Assembly (NCBI GenBank): GCA_009801015.1
Contig: VHZZ01000850.1
Location: 98,830-149,277 of the forward strand
DNA from: Silene noctiflora
Lineage: Eukaryota > Streptophyta > Magnoliopsida > Caryophyllales > Caryophyllaceae
Direction: 5' to 3'
Length of the DNA stretch: 50,448 nt
Made by a program: the position numbers and the translations under genes. Below, in pieces: positions 1-23,400 of the stretch; the stretch's first letter is position 1, and each line of letters opens with the position of its first letter. Under the pieces are notes generated by a model that did not search any database, was not told the DNA's origin, and saw only the letters and a list, made by a program, of their open reading frames with translations.

Positions 1-10
1 AAGAATTATT

Positions 11-98
11 AAAGGTTGTGTTTGACAAACTTTTTTTTTAAAGGTGGTGTTTGGAATTTTTCTTTTTTTAAAGGTTGTGTTTGACAAAAAATCCTATA
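11..98. repeat. Three degenerate copies of a ~30-bp direct repeat
   Basis: A unit reading roughly aaaggttgtgtttgac, followed by a T-rich tail, starts at 11, 40 and 70. The middle copy has small substitutions. This is a short tandem array at the window edge, so its true extent to the left is unknown. Confidence 0.6.
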
Positions 99-384
99 GG
101 AAACAATAATAATAATTGGTAATTAAATCCAACAGTCCACTAACGATTTTGGCCCCACAACTCACACAATATTAATATAATAATGATCCACTAACTTTTA
201 CTTTATTACTTTTCAGTAGTGAATAAATAGAATATTGAATGGCCACTCAAAAACCTAATACTGACTCCTCCACTGTCGCCATACTCTTTTTCTCTTCCCA
301 CTGTCATCTTTCTTGATCATCTATGTCGGTCCTTTTTGTTTGAACATCTCATAGTTCTGGTTTAAGAAGTCCGGCTAGTCCACT

Positions 385-445
385 TTCACCATGCCGGATC
401 CGACAAGGGATCCGTGTCCGGATCCGCGTCCGGGTCGGATCCACC
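385..445. repeat. Cluster of ggatcc/ggtcggatcc motifs
   Basis: Within about 60 bases the hexamer ggatcc or a close relative occurs four to five times, separated by cgtgtcc-like spacers. The stretch is GC-rich in an AT-rich setting. It looks like the end of a decayed repeat; no coding potential was recognised. Confidence 0.4.
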
Positions 446-689
446 GGATTTCGAGGGTAAAGTGAAGAGTCCGAGCATCACAGCATTTCATACACGACGA
501 TGTTTTATCACAATGGAACTAGTTTTAGTTAAATTGTTTGTATCTTTGTTTGATAACAGATGTAACATATATATGTCTAATGTTATGTAGTTGCATCATT
601 TACCTGTCGAAAAAATGATAATTATATTGATGATGTTATAAGTTTTAAATAGTAAGTCACTGTTGTCTCGTTATTTGTAAGCAAATAGA

Positions 690-1240
690 TCTTGGTATCA
701 GTGGAGAAAACTCTCAAACATCTCGGGATCGAACATGAAAAACAAAAGAAAAATAGAGTGGGCCACCTATGAGAGGGATAAGTCCATGAGCACTACCAAT
801 CCTTTATTCACATTCATCGTAGAAATTTGATTTAAGGTTTATTGTGCAATATGATACTCGATCAAGTGGGGTACACTCGGTCGAGTGGGTATGTCATGAG
901 AGTTTATGGAAAGTTCCAAAAGGCTTCACTCAGTCAGGTGAAGGTTGTGGCACTCGGCCAAGTAATTTTGGACACTCGACCGAGTAAGTCGATTCAGCTA
1001 TTTTTACGATTTCTTTTTATATACTGAACGGGGGTTTGCAAATCATTTTTTAAGCAGCTCCTAATCGTCATTTAGCAACCCTAAACATTTCCTAATCATT
1101 TTTACACAAAATTCCCAGTATCTTAAATCGTCCCTGTGAGAGATTCGTTGCAATTGTCGGATTAAGGTTGGGATTTCCATCTTTGTTTGCATTCATTTGC
1201 GTAAGTTTTAAATCTATGATATTCAAGTAGTGTAGACCCC
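690..1240. mobile_element. Possible LTR-retrotransposon-derived fragment (fossil)
   Basis: The stretch holds a 'ttggtatcag' string that resembles the tRNA-Met primer-binding site of plant LTR elements. It is followed by repeated 'cactcggtcgagtg' and 'cactcgaccgag' motifs and a 'tttttatata' promoter-like string leading into a leader-like region. No coding domain is left and no pair of LTRs was found. The fragment is broken and its family cannot be fixed. Confidence 0.3.
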
Positions 1241-2430
1241 ACGCATTTGCGGTATATAAAGGTTTTGTTTTTAGTTATTATTTTAATATTTTAAATTGAT
1301 ATATCATTAATTAATTTGTCATATACCTCATTGTATTTCGATATGTGAAAAAAAAAAAACTAAACTATGAACTAATAAAGAGAATTTAGTAAAGTTATAA
1401 AATGTGTTTAATAAATTTTTTTCTTTAACTTTTAATTAATGATTAAAAATAGTAGTTTTTCTCAGACGATGTTAATGAACTTTATATATATATTTTTTTT
1501 TCTGCGACGAAACTAATAATATCAAATTAATGTTTGTTTTATACAAAATGTGTCAAGTCATTCTCTAATATATAATTAAAATATTATCATCTGGATTTTC
1601 GCAGTACGTTTTTTACTCATTACAGTACTTTTTGCACATTATTTTCCATTTGTCAACCCCTTACTAAAAAACATCAAAAATAATTCTCCCTACCTACTTC
1701 TCACTATTGTTTCCTCTTTACCACATCCAAAATAATTTCTTCAATAATGAATGATAATTCGAGTTTAGAACAAATATTTAATTCTTTAATTCATATAATT
1801 ATGTATAGTTTACGTAATAATTAGGGTTTATGTTATAAGTAATTTAAGTTTAATTGGTATTGATAGCAGGGATATTGGTTTACCGGGATTCGTTGGTGAG
1901 ATGCAGTCAGAAACTCAGAGGGGTAGTTGGCGGTTATTCATGGACTGGTTTACTTTTTTACATGACACTCATCTTTTAATTCGTGATTTGGAGGATGTTT
2001 GTGCAGTATTCATTTCATTCTCAAGCGTACTTTATACTTAGCCATGATTCATTTCTAATGTCATCAATTCATCATCATTTTTGATTGTCAAGCCATGACA
2101 ACATAAATTAATAAAAATTATTGCCGTCAACAATTTATGTGCACTTTTTCCATGTTTTGAAATTGAAAGGCTTGGGAATTGCAATAGTTTTGACAGTGGT
2201 AAGGTAAAAAAGGATTTGGTCATGACGNTAACCTCCCTCCTCGCTGTCCGCGACCACNAGGTCCACAACAACCCTCGCCATTGTTGAAGGTGGTTGACAG
2301 CGGTGGTTGTTGACGGTGTTTATGGGTGAGAAGGGATATGAAATAATATTAATTTAAAAAAACAAGTCTTTTTGTTTCCTCATTTAGCCTGATGCTTTTT
2401 TGAGGAAAAAAACTTGGTGAATTTTATTCT
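1241..2430. other. AT-rich intergenic DNA, no gene recognised
   Basis: Low-complexity A/T runs dominate. No exon with homology or a convincing splice framework was seen. Two ambiguous bases (N) lie at 2228 and 2258, so short reading frames crossing that point are unreliable. Confidence 0.6.
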
Positions 2431-2434
2431 CCTA

Positions 2435-2949
2435 TGGGCCGTTTGGTTCAACAAAAGGAAAAAGAATAAAAACAAGAAAGGGAAATGAGGGGAAATGAAT
2501 GAGATTACCCTTATTTTAACTCGTTGTTTGGTAACCAAAAGAAAGGAAATCCCTTTAACAATCATCCAACAACTATTTACTCAATCACCACCCACAAATA
2601 CCACTCTTAACACTGCCATGGTCCACTTTCACCGCTACCACTGTCCACGTCCACTACAAGGAACGCCAGCACAGACTTCTCGCCGCCGGGGCCAGTTTCC
2701 CTTCCCTTCTTATCCATCGACTATTCTATTGTCACTAGAAATAACACCACCTTACACCTTTAAGATCTCCCCTCAAGACTCAAAATCCCCTCTCCCACCC
2801 ACGAAACGACCATATCTGGTGGTTTTGTGGGTAGAGGAGGGGATTTCGAGTCTTGGGAGGGAGGTTTTAAGGTTTAAAATTGTTTTTAAGGGTATAAGTA
2901 CTTTTGTTTCCTTTTCCCTTTCCTGAATACCCCAAACCAAACAGCCCCT
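2435..2949. mobile_element. Fold-back element with 'ggg-c-gtttggtt' inverted ends and an internal hairpin
   Basis: The left end reads gggccgtttggtt, and the right end reads aaccaaacagcccc, its near-exact reverse complement. Both ends continue into purine-rich (left) and pyrimidine-rich (right) complementary tracts. A second inverted repeat sits inside: arms near 2763-2800 and 2827-2866 with a loop of about 25 bases. The ~143-codon frame lying across it is a by-product of the repeat and matches no protein I know. The element is non-autonomous. The superfamily is uncertain (Harbinger- or hAT-like ends) because no clear target duplication was seen. Confidence 0.65.
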
Positions 2950-4089
2950 TAGTATATAGGAGGATTAGTTTAAATCTTTAATAACATAACGGGGTTGACA
3001 AAGAGAAGGGACGAGGGGTGACCAGAACGTCAGACATATTCGGGGAGAAACGAAAAAAAAAAAAACAAAGCACACCATTGATGACGGACCAAAAGGAAGT
3101 CCTAGCATCGACGATGGTGAAGAGCGAGCGCACGAAGGGTGATGGCGGCTTGTAGCCTTGGCGGAGAAAAATTAAGTCGAATATTTCATATTTCACTCTA
3201 TTACAAATGCGTTTATAAAATGAGCAATATCCTCTCAACGAACAATCAATCACGAAGTAGATTATTAGTGTATCATATCATTCGTTACAGTCAAAGAGTG
3301 AGATTGGTTGTATGATTTTTTTTTTCAGGTTAGAATAAAGGGTATTGTTTTTTCACATGCGAATTTTACTTTTTTACATACACAAAATTACATTTTTACC
3401 CCTTTTATTTTTCAATTTTCTTTCCACCCTCGTCTCGCATACTCAACATTCCCCACCAGTGCCACCACCTTTATTCCCCTACCTGACCACCACTAACCCC
3501 CTGTCATCAGCGACCCACCTACCGGAGACACTAGCCGCTGCCGCTTTCCCCAATTGGCGATCACAACCGCGACTCCACCAACGAATGAATCACTCTTCAT
3601 GTGCCGATGCAATAATGCTCGCACACTATATCTTCCTTCATTTCCTATGTTAAAATTCATTAATTGAAAAAAAAATGACAAGACAATCAAGTCTTGAATA
3701 ACAATTTGATTGAAATATCAAATTCACAAGGATTATGACATTGATTGGTATCAATTTTTTATATGGTCGAAAGAATACAACACTGTAATTTTGCATGATA
3801 CAAAAAAAACAACTTGCATAGCGCAATTTTGGGAAATACAAAGCAAATTAATGTAATTTTTTGATAAATTGAAGTAATTACTTGTCTGATAAGATCCATA
3901 AGTGAAGAATTTAAGTGAAATATAATTAGGTTTTAGAAAAATGACAAAATCAATGTTATTTTAGCTAACCGTGAGGTTAATATTCTGAAAATTTTATGAA
4001 AAAAATATATGTAAAAAAATAAAAGTATGTCAAAGATTAACCCTCGACTTTCAAAAGCTCGAAGGAAGTTCCACACTTTTTTGAAAACT
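2950..4089. other. Intergenic DNA upstream of the dynamin gene
   Basis: This stretch holds poly-A and poly-T runs and short pyrimidine-rich segments. Short reading frames on both strands show no recognisable domains. It should contain the promoter of the DRP2 gene, but no convincing TATA box was picked out. Confidence 0.5.
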
Positions 4090-4326
4090 TCTAACACCTT
4101 ACCTTAGCCTCATTTACAAAGGAGAGATCCCCCTCTTCTTTCCCCCTTTGAAAATCAAATTCCCAATTTTTTTTCAATTTAGGGTTTTCTCTCTCCTCCA
4201 TTTTTGCTGATCTCCTCTCTTCCGTGTTCGATCTACTCTTCTCTTTCCGTTCATCTTGCTTCGATCGCGCTTTGCTTTCACCGTTTCAATTCAATTTGAA
4301 GAAAAGGTTCAAACAATCCGCCATTA
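4090..4326 (+). other. Probable 5' leader of the DRP2 gene
   Basis: The sequence is strongly CT-rich, with many ctctcc/ttctct tracts and the string ttagggttttctct. That is typical of plant 5' untranslated leaders and stops directly at the DRP2 start codon. The transcription start itself is not resolved. Confidence 0.5.
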
Positions 4327-14853
<10,527 letters not shown>

Positions 14854-15099
14854 ATGCACATTGAGGTGAAAAATGATGGAAGATGACGAAGAAGATGTTG
14901 ACGAATTTTGTTATTGATGCATTCTTGTTGGGGTGAGCATTTTGAACTTGCTCTTTTATGCAGAGCTTTTCTACAGTTGTTATATGTTCGAGCTTTTCTT
15001 CAGCTCTTATATGTTCGCGTAGTTTTGTAGATGGAAAAAAAAAAAACAAAAGTAGGTGATTCTTGTAGATAAATATTGGCCAGGTGAACTCTTATCCAC

Positions 15100-16463
15100 T
15101 TTTCGATGCTGGATTTTTGATGTATGTATGAAAATTTTTAAGCTTTGCCCCTTCTGCGAAGTGGAAATTTTTTTGAACCGTATTCAGAAGTGGGTATTAT
15201 TTCAGGAATCGTGAGTATTATTTATTGATGTTGGAATTTCGTTGTGATGTAAAATGCATAAAGTTTTGTCCTCTTTATTCGAATTTTTTAGTACTCGTAT
15301 TAGTTTTTGTATATGGTTTGTCGATTCACTACGTTTTTGGGGAATAGTGGTATGAAAATTAAAACGATGAAGTGATGAGATTCTGGGAAGTTCTGCTTAA
15401 ACTTACCTGGTCTCCGAACCCTTCTTTTGGATAAGTCGACAGGTCTACTTACCTCCTCTCTTCTCTTGTAATTGTCTATCACTAGGTTATCGGGAGATGG
15501 ATTTTGTTTTTTGCATCTCCGATAGTGACCTTCGTAACCCTATTTCATCCTTTCGAATGAGTGAGGTAAGTTGAAGCCACCGAATTTCAAACCACCTCGA
15601 AAAAGTTGGACATGAATGTCTCATTTGGCGTATTTTTCCATAATGAATGAACCTATTTTATTTAGACTTTGATTATTTTTATTAGCAAATCATTTTAGAT
15701 TAGTCTCCAATTCTATTTGTTGTTCCCCTTTTTTTTTTTTTTTTTTTTGGACAACTTTGTGTGTTCCAAAATTAATTGGATGCGGGGTTATGTGTATTGT
15801 GTGATCCAAATTGATTCGTTTATTTCTTATTGTCCGAAAGAAAATTGATTCCCTTCTTATCCCCTAAAAGAAAGGGGAACTACAAAGAGACTTGAGGAGT
15901 ATATCTATTTATGCTTTTACCTTGAATACTATTTTTACTTCACATTTAAAAATGATTTCTAGTTCTTGAGAAATCATGAGATTAATGAATGTTTGTGAAA
16001 ATAATTGTAGTAACATTTGATGTAGCAAATATGATAATAATCACTCATATGAGTAATAAAAGTTAAAGTAGCCGAAAAAGTGAAAGTAAGAGTAACAACG
16101 GGAGTAATGAAATTAACATTATTAAATGCGGGAGCAGTGAAAGAAATGAAAATGACGGCGGGAGTAGTGATATGAAAGTATAAGGCACGAATAACGCATA
16201 AAGTACGAAAAATTAGCTTATAATTCCATTTATTAACATTATTTTATTTATTTAAATATATGAGTGATAAAATTAATGGGAATAATTTTAACTCTAAAAA
16301 ATAGCGTGAGCAGTCAATAGAAACAACAGTATCCGGATGAGTAATGAATGTAATAGAATTAACATATAATATTGTGAAAGTAATAATTTTAACCGCGAGA
16401 GTAGTGATAAATTTTACATTTCATTATAAATGGTAAAAACCAAATCTAACCAGTTCATGGACT
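15100..16463. other. DRP2 3' flank and intergenic spacer
   Basis: The DRP2 3' untranslated region probably ends within the first few hundred bases of this stretch; no canonical aataaa signal was pinned down. From about 16020 to 16400 there are degenerate purine-rich units such as 'gggagtaatgaaa' and 'gcgagagtagtgataaa'. No gene was recognised. Confidence 0.5.
15705..15899. mobile_element. Decayed Stowaway-like MITE
   Basis: The left end runs ctccaattct... to gttcccc, and the right end runs ggggaac... to gaggag. They are imperfect reverse complements over about 28 bases. The right end is followed by TA. A 20-base T run at 15729-15748 lies just inside the left arm. Divergence between the arms suggests an old copy. 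Confidence 0.5.
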
Positions 16464-16465
16464 AT

Positions 16466-17171
16466 ACATCTGAGGTAGTACCTCTTAATATCTATTTTCT
16501 GAGTTTTATTATAAAGTTTTTGAGTTTTATTTTAAATATCATGAGTTTGTAGTATTAAGTTTTTGAGTACATTTATTTAAAACATTAAACTAAAAAAAAT
16601 ATAATATTACTCAAAAACTATATTTGAAAATACTAATATGCTCAGAAACAATGTGTATATGCTCAAAAATTAAAAAGTTTGAATTGTTGTAAAAATCGCG
16701 ATCCGGATCGTAGGATCGTACGATCCTACGATCCAAAAAGTAGAAAACGATCCAAATCGTCGTAGGATCGTTTTGGTGGTAGGATCGGTACAGGATCAGT
16801 CAGGATCGGGTAGGATCGCATAGGATCGCATAGGATCGTGTAGGATCGGTGGTAGGATCGTTCAGGATCGTAAAATGCTTATTTGTGTTAGGAATTTGTG
16901 AGTTGGTTGTTCTTCTATACTTACAACTCTAAATTAAAGGTATATATAATATTTTGATATGATTATTAAGACTTTCATGTCATTAAATAAACTTTTAACA
17001 TTATACATCATAAATTATACTAAATTGTTTACATAGACTTGTTTATCCAAGCTATTTGTAGGATCTTACGATCCTACAATTCGATCATACGATCCGATCC
17101 TACCACCCCTCTTCGATCCAAAGTAGAATCCCGATCCTGACAACATTAATTGGAGGTACTACCTCAGATGT
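16466..17171. mobile_element. Inverted-repeat element with a second element nested inside
   Basis: The outer ends are acatctgaggtagtacctc at 16466-16484 and its reverse complement at 17153-17171, a perfect 19-bp inverted repeat. Interior AT-rich DNA with many 'gagtttt' and 'ctcaaaaa' strings surrounds a separate GATC-rich block. The outer element without the insert would be about 240 bp. No coding domain is present and the superfamily was not identified. Confidence 0.75.
16682..17148. mobile_element. Nested element with subterminal GATC motif clusters
   Basis: The left part (16695-16870) carries 16 GATC sites, mostly as taggatcg. The right part (17061-17140) carries seven more, mostly in the opposite orientation (cgatcct). 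Imperfect ends ttgttgt and acaaca bracket the block. Oppositely oriented subterminal repeat clusters are what transposase-binding regions of hAT or CACTA-type non-autonomous elements look like. No target duplication was confirmed. Confidence 0.6.
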
Positions 17172-17425
17172 TTAATCTTTTTTCTCAAATCTAACATAAT
17201 TGTAATTTTTCGATAAAATAAAATTTAACGATAAATAAAAGTATGTTGGACGGACCGAACACCAAACTAGCAACTTAATAAAAAACAAAAACCAGGACAA
17301 AATTAAAATACCCAAAAACCGAAAACCTAAAATCGGAATTTCACAAATCACAATTAACTCTATTTCACCGTTTTAAAAACATCACCACCATCGAAAACAC
17401 CACGAACCTCTTCTGCATCAAAACC

Positions 17426-20400
17426 ATGGCGACGGAAGGAGACATCGAGCTCGAGCAGGAGCAGGAGCAGGAGAAGGATGAGGAGAAAGAAACAGAAACC
17501 GAAGAAAACAAAAGCACCGATAACGCCATATCCATGGTGGAAATTATGAGGACGATGAGCAGGAAGGTGAAGAGGAAGTTCCTGAAGAAGATGAAGAGGA
17601 AGCAGTTGAGGCGAGAAACTGCGATTCGAGAGAGAGAAATCGCCGAAACAATGGCGAACGATCCTGAGATTGCGGCGAAGTTGCGGCGGTTGGGGGAAGA
17701 AGAGGCGGAGAGAATGGAGAGAGATCGCCGTGAGTTTGAGGAGAGAGAGCGGCGGTTTGTTGAGAGTTTGGAGATTAAGAAGAGGCAACAGGAAGAGGAG
17801 GAGGAGAGGAGGAAGCGCGACGAGGAATCGAAGCGTGATTTGGTGAGCGTTGTTTTGATGTTTGTTGATTGTGTTTTTATCGAATTTGTTTTAGTCTAGT
17901 GGTTGAGACGGAGGTTATCTAGAAGTTATGCCTACTCTTTTGTCAAAAATTAATTGCATTTGTGTATCAGCTGTTAATTAATTGCATTTTTACCGAAGAA
18001 GTCTGAGCGTAGTGGTTGAGACTTGAGACGGAGGTTATTTGTAGCATAGGTAGCATGTTTCGAGTTTACCGGTCTCCTTTATGTTGTATTGGACTTATGT
18101 CTCACCTCCCACCGAAAAATCAATTGCATTTTTGTTGCAGCTGGTAGTTTATTGCATTTTCACTGAAGCAGTCTTAGCATAGTAGTTAAGACGGAGTTTA
18201 AACGGAGGGTAGGTACTAGGTAGCATGTGCGTATTTCTGTTTTGTTAATGTTGTTCGGACTTAAACCTCCTCTAACGCCAAAAAATTAAGTGCATTTGTG
18301 TTATCAGCTACTATTAATTCATTGCATTTTTACTGGAGCAGTCTTAATGTGGCTGTTGAGACAGAGGTTATCAGAAGGATAGGTAGCATGTTCGACTTTC
18401 CCGTTCCCTTTATTTCTACTGGACTTATGCCTCCTCTTATGCCAAGAAAATTAATCACGTTTGTGTTATCAGCTGTTAATTATTGGCATTTTTATTGAAG
18501 AAGAAGTCTTAATGTAGTGGTTGAGAGAGGAGGTTATCTGGAGGATCGGTAGCATATTAGAATGCCTGGTTACTAGAATAAGAATAAAGTGCGAGAGGGC
18601 GTGATACATTTTCTATGTCGATAAAGGATGAACAGTTGAAAATTGTGGGGTTAACCTTTAAGTATGTAATTCATAAAATGTATCTCGTCCTGGCTTTTAC
18701 TTTGATCCTGTTTTGTTTAGTCTCTTATGTGTAAAAGTACTAATTCTTATTTGAGACGGTTGTAAGTGCAAAACGAATATAAAACAACCCGTATACCCAA
18801 TTAATTAATATTGAACATTAATTAGTGCTAGAAATATCTTTCTAATTTTGTTTCATGCTTACAATGGTCTTTAGACAGACTTACTCGTGTAGAAGGCTTT
18901 TTTCTAAAAGGCCAAATAGTTTCTGTGTGTTATTTTATTTTGCTCCTTTGTAATATGCATTGTTTGATGCCAGATTAACGACCGGGATGAACTTGAAGGG
19001 AATGAAGGAGAGGATTGGGAGTATGTGGAGGAAGGGCCAGCAGAGATCATATGGAAAGGAAATGAGATCATTGTTAAGAAGAAAAAAGTGAAAGTGCCTA
19101 AGAAAGTTCCTAATCTAGAGAAAGAAAAACAGGTGACGCGATGTGGATTTTAAATTTGCATTTTTAGTTTGAAACATGAGTATCAATTTACTATTATCTG
19201 ATTACATTCCAGGAAAGCGAAGGACCCATATCAAACCCGCTTGCTCCTCAATCTGAAGTGTTCGAAGATTACAAGAGCGCTCAAGAAGTTCTAGATAGTG
19301 TTGCACAACAAGTTCCAAACTTTGGGACTGAACAGGTTCCACGTTTTAGTATTTTTCCTCGTGTTATCAGCTTTTCATGTCAGATCCATAGCATTGACTA
19401 TGTGAAAGCAAAAATTTCTTGTTTCCTTCCATGAAAGCGATGGGATCCTAATACATGTCTATGTTGTTTCATGTTTTTGTGATACCAGGATAAAGCACAT
19501 TGCCCTTTCCATCTTAAAACTGGTGTTTGCCGGTTTGGGGCGCGTTGTAGCAGAGTTCATTTCTATCCTGACAAATCCTGTACAATACTTATTAAAAATA
19601 TGTACAGTGGACCTGGCCTTGCTTGGGAGCAGGATGAGGGGCTTGAGGTCTGTTATTGAAGCCCTTGGGTGGCTCTTGTATCCTGATGTTCAGTCATTTT
19701 CACGTTCTCTTGCGTGATTTACATGTGTTTGTTTGCTTACTTGGGCATTGTGATTTATGATTTGCGTAAATTATGTTTTAATAAAATTCTGGTTGGCAGT
19801 GCTACTAGAGTCATACAATTATAACATATATTTATTACGGTTATAATACTATAATTTATTTCTATTTTCAAATTTGATAGTTTGAAATTTCACCCACTGT
19901 TCCTGTCACACAAAAGTTTAATGTGGGTTAGGATTGGTTAACAGGAGAGCTTGTATTTTATCTTCTGGCTTTTCATGAACCCGAACCATCATGCAATGCA
20001 TTAATTTAATTCATTATACATGATCTTAGATATAGTGAGTCTTGTATGAGACCGTTGTATCCATACAACCAAGCCATTAATCCCTATCATTATACCTGAA
20101 TACAACGATAATAGCATAGTTGTATGATACAACCATCTCTTGTAAGTCTTTTAAAGGTACTTAATGACCTCTTAACTCAATGGAAAATTTGTTTCTTATG
20201 TTATTTAAGTAAGTGATACTTTTCTTAACAGTCGAAAGTATATTTGGGCTTCTATGTACGGAAGATGGAAAACTGAAGCTTCAGCTCGCTACTCTGATGA
20301 ATGGTTCTTTTACATACATGTAGTATCATACTGATGATCATATTGACTGTCACTTGGTGTGAGGATTTGACTCCTATCATGTCTACCCTGGGCCAAGTAA

Positions 20401-23400
20401 TAAATGGGCGCTTTCATCACTAGGTATAGTCAATTTTAAAGAACTCAGTATATGGCTGATTGATATGCCACGAATACTTTGAATCAGCCATATATTCCGC
20501 TTCCTCAAGATCTTGTATATTGTGACTTATGTGTGAAAATAAATTTAGGAGGAAAGAAAACGAAATTAGGAGTGTGGAAGGTATGTCGGTATCTTATGAT
20601 TGACTGTAATGTCTCATCTCACTCGATGCTGTACCATGACCCTGCCCTTTTAACCTAATAAGCAACTGCAGGCATGTTGAACTCAGTTGAAGTATCATCC
20701 CCCCTTTTGCAACAGTACATCTTAATGTAATCTCTGCTATATTTTCCTATGGAAGACGATCTTATGTGCACATCATCTCGAACTTTTCGAGGAGTATATA
20801 TACTGTCAAGCATATGTTCAAGCTATGTAACTGAAATTTGGATGAAATCAATATTGTGTGGCTGTGATTGTTTTGTTCTCTTAGGTACTGTCAGTAGTGT
20901 ATTGTGTACTAGGCGTCTATGTCTACTAGCCAATGCGCTCAGGTTAAAGTTATATTAGATTACTATGTACCAACTTTCGTCTCCTTTGGGATATATTTTG
21001 TTAATATGGAACTCAGGAAGTCAGGCCCGTCAGGATCCTATCACCCCTATATCTGTGTGCTTTAGGGTTATGGAAGGTCAAAGAGTGGATTGACTACCTC
21101 GGTGTCATTCAAACTTGAAACATCTACCGAATAACACCAAATTTTTGATTTAAGTTTGTCCCTTCTATGGTAAGATGTCTTCAAATGTTCTTCTAAATTC
21201 TTTTAAAAAAAAGAACATGTATTAACTGGTCGTGGCCTCGTGGGCAAACTTATGTGTCAAATAGATCAATCATTGGGAATTTTCTCATATTAGAACTTCT
21301 GTAAAAAACCAACTGTTTGATTTTGATGTTTATGATTGGCAGAACTTGAATTTTTTTTTTTTTTTTGTGCTCAATGGCGTCTGAAAATCAGATAATGGGG
21401 TTTTTGCCCATCTATCTTTAAAATTGTGGTGAGGATTATAAATCTTTACTTTTGACCTTATGGAACCCCAATGTTGTATGTTGTTTTATTCAGCCACTTT
21501 CTGCTTTTTTCCTTCGATTTTTATAATTTTATTCCCTCTCTCTTCTGCTTATTATATCTTGTTTTTCCTCTCTTTTCCTTGTTTTTTTCCCATTTTTCGC
21601 CAAAATGATTAATTGACCTCAAATTCTTATGGTCTAAGGCTCTTTTTTGTTGTTGTTGTTGTTGTAGTTTGAACACAATCTAGTAAGCAATCATACCCTG
21701 TGAGTGCTCTGATCATTATCTAAATAACCTGATTGGGGAGTTTCCTACTGTGTTAGATACTTAGATCTACGTGGGCAGAGTTCGAGAGAGAGAGTGAATA
21801 ATAAGTTGTGGTCCCCTTTGCGTGCTTCTTTTATATTCATTTTTGCAGGTCCCCGTATTTCATAGTTACAGTTCAAAAAATTTCAGAGGTTGAGGATAGT
21901 TAAGACGAAATTACTGAAAGTTTATGCTTTTATTACACAGTAGTTAAGCATTATCATATTTGCGGACCATGCTTATGAATGCTGCTAGAAGTGTTATTAG
22001 TACAGACACTTTTACACATGAGGAAAAAAAAATATGAATTTCTTGTTTGATCCTTCCTCCATGGTCTTATTTCTGATTTCTTGCTCTGCCGTCGTGTATT
22101 ACTTGTTTAGGAATATTGTTAAAAGCATGTTTTCTTCCTTTATCAGCATACAGATGAAGAGGTCGAGCGGTCTTTTGAAGAATTCTACGAGGATGTACAT
22201 ACTGAATTTCTGAAGTTTGGAGAAATTGTGAATTTCAAGGTAGTCTTACTCTTATTGCGTACAAATATTGTTTGTTTTCCTTCCAATGAATGGTTATGGG
22301 CATTTTTTTGTGGGAGAAGCAATTTGTGGACTTTATTTTCTCTAATCATCATGGTCTATTTTCTTTTTCTTTTGGGGGATAGAAGGTGAGAGTAGCCTGA
22401 TAGACCCAAAAATAGACGCAAAATGGTTTATGATTTGAGAAATTCTTGATCATGTTGCAACTTGTGAGGATAATTGGTGAGCCTTGACTCACCAATTTAT
22501 TTGATGGTACAATTGTAGGCTTTAATCACTTCTCCACTTCGTATGTTTTGTGTAACCCTTACCTGCTTATCTTCAGAGGTCCAGTATCTAAGATAGTTCA
22601 GTTTTCATTTTTGTTTAGCATCAATAGTTTCATCGTAGATGTGGAATCTGACCAATATATATTCTTCACTATCAGATTTGAGAGATACGAAGCATATCAT
22701 TATGTAGTACTAGAAATCATCGTAACCATACTTTTCCCTCCTCTATGAGCATCAATATAATCTAAGTAGCAGTGTCCCTCTTGCAGGTGTGCAAAAATGC
22801 TTCTTCCCATTTGCGGGGTAATGTGTACGTGCATTACAAGTTGTTGGAGGCAGCTGTGCTTGCGTATCAATCAATGAATGGTCGTTATTTTGCTGGGAAA
22901 CAGGTTAGAAAATTTCACATCAGGTGATAAAAGAGATTCTTAGATCAATCTTTGTCATGGAAATTGTAAATGTGAGCCCTATTATAGAGTAAACTGGAAG
23001 AATCAATTAGCATATATGTATATAATGTTGTTGGCATTTACATATGATAAATATTTTTGGCTTTGTTCTTCATCATAAATGACTTGTGTGGATTGTTCTT
23101 TGTAGTTGAGCTGCGAATTTGTCAATTTGACGAGATGGAAGGTTGCAATATGTGGGGAATATATGAAGTCAAGACTCAAGGTATAAATCTGGTCTTCAGT
23201 CTTATACTCTCTCTACTCCGCTTGGGTTTTTACTGAGTATTTTTTTCATAGAAGAGTTTCATTAAAATGTATGTAAAGTTTGGGAGGACCAGAAGGTCTC
23301 TCGGTTAGGAGATTACTAATTTTTTGAACTGGAGAAAAGCAATATGGATTCCCTTACACTGTGTCCCATCAGCTTAAGTAATTATATTTGTTTTAGTTTT

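Noticed and set aside
2495-2926. A 143-codon open frame
   Set aside because: It lies across the fold-back element at 2435-2949, is Pro/Ser-rich because of the C-rich arms, and matches no known domain.
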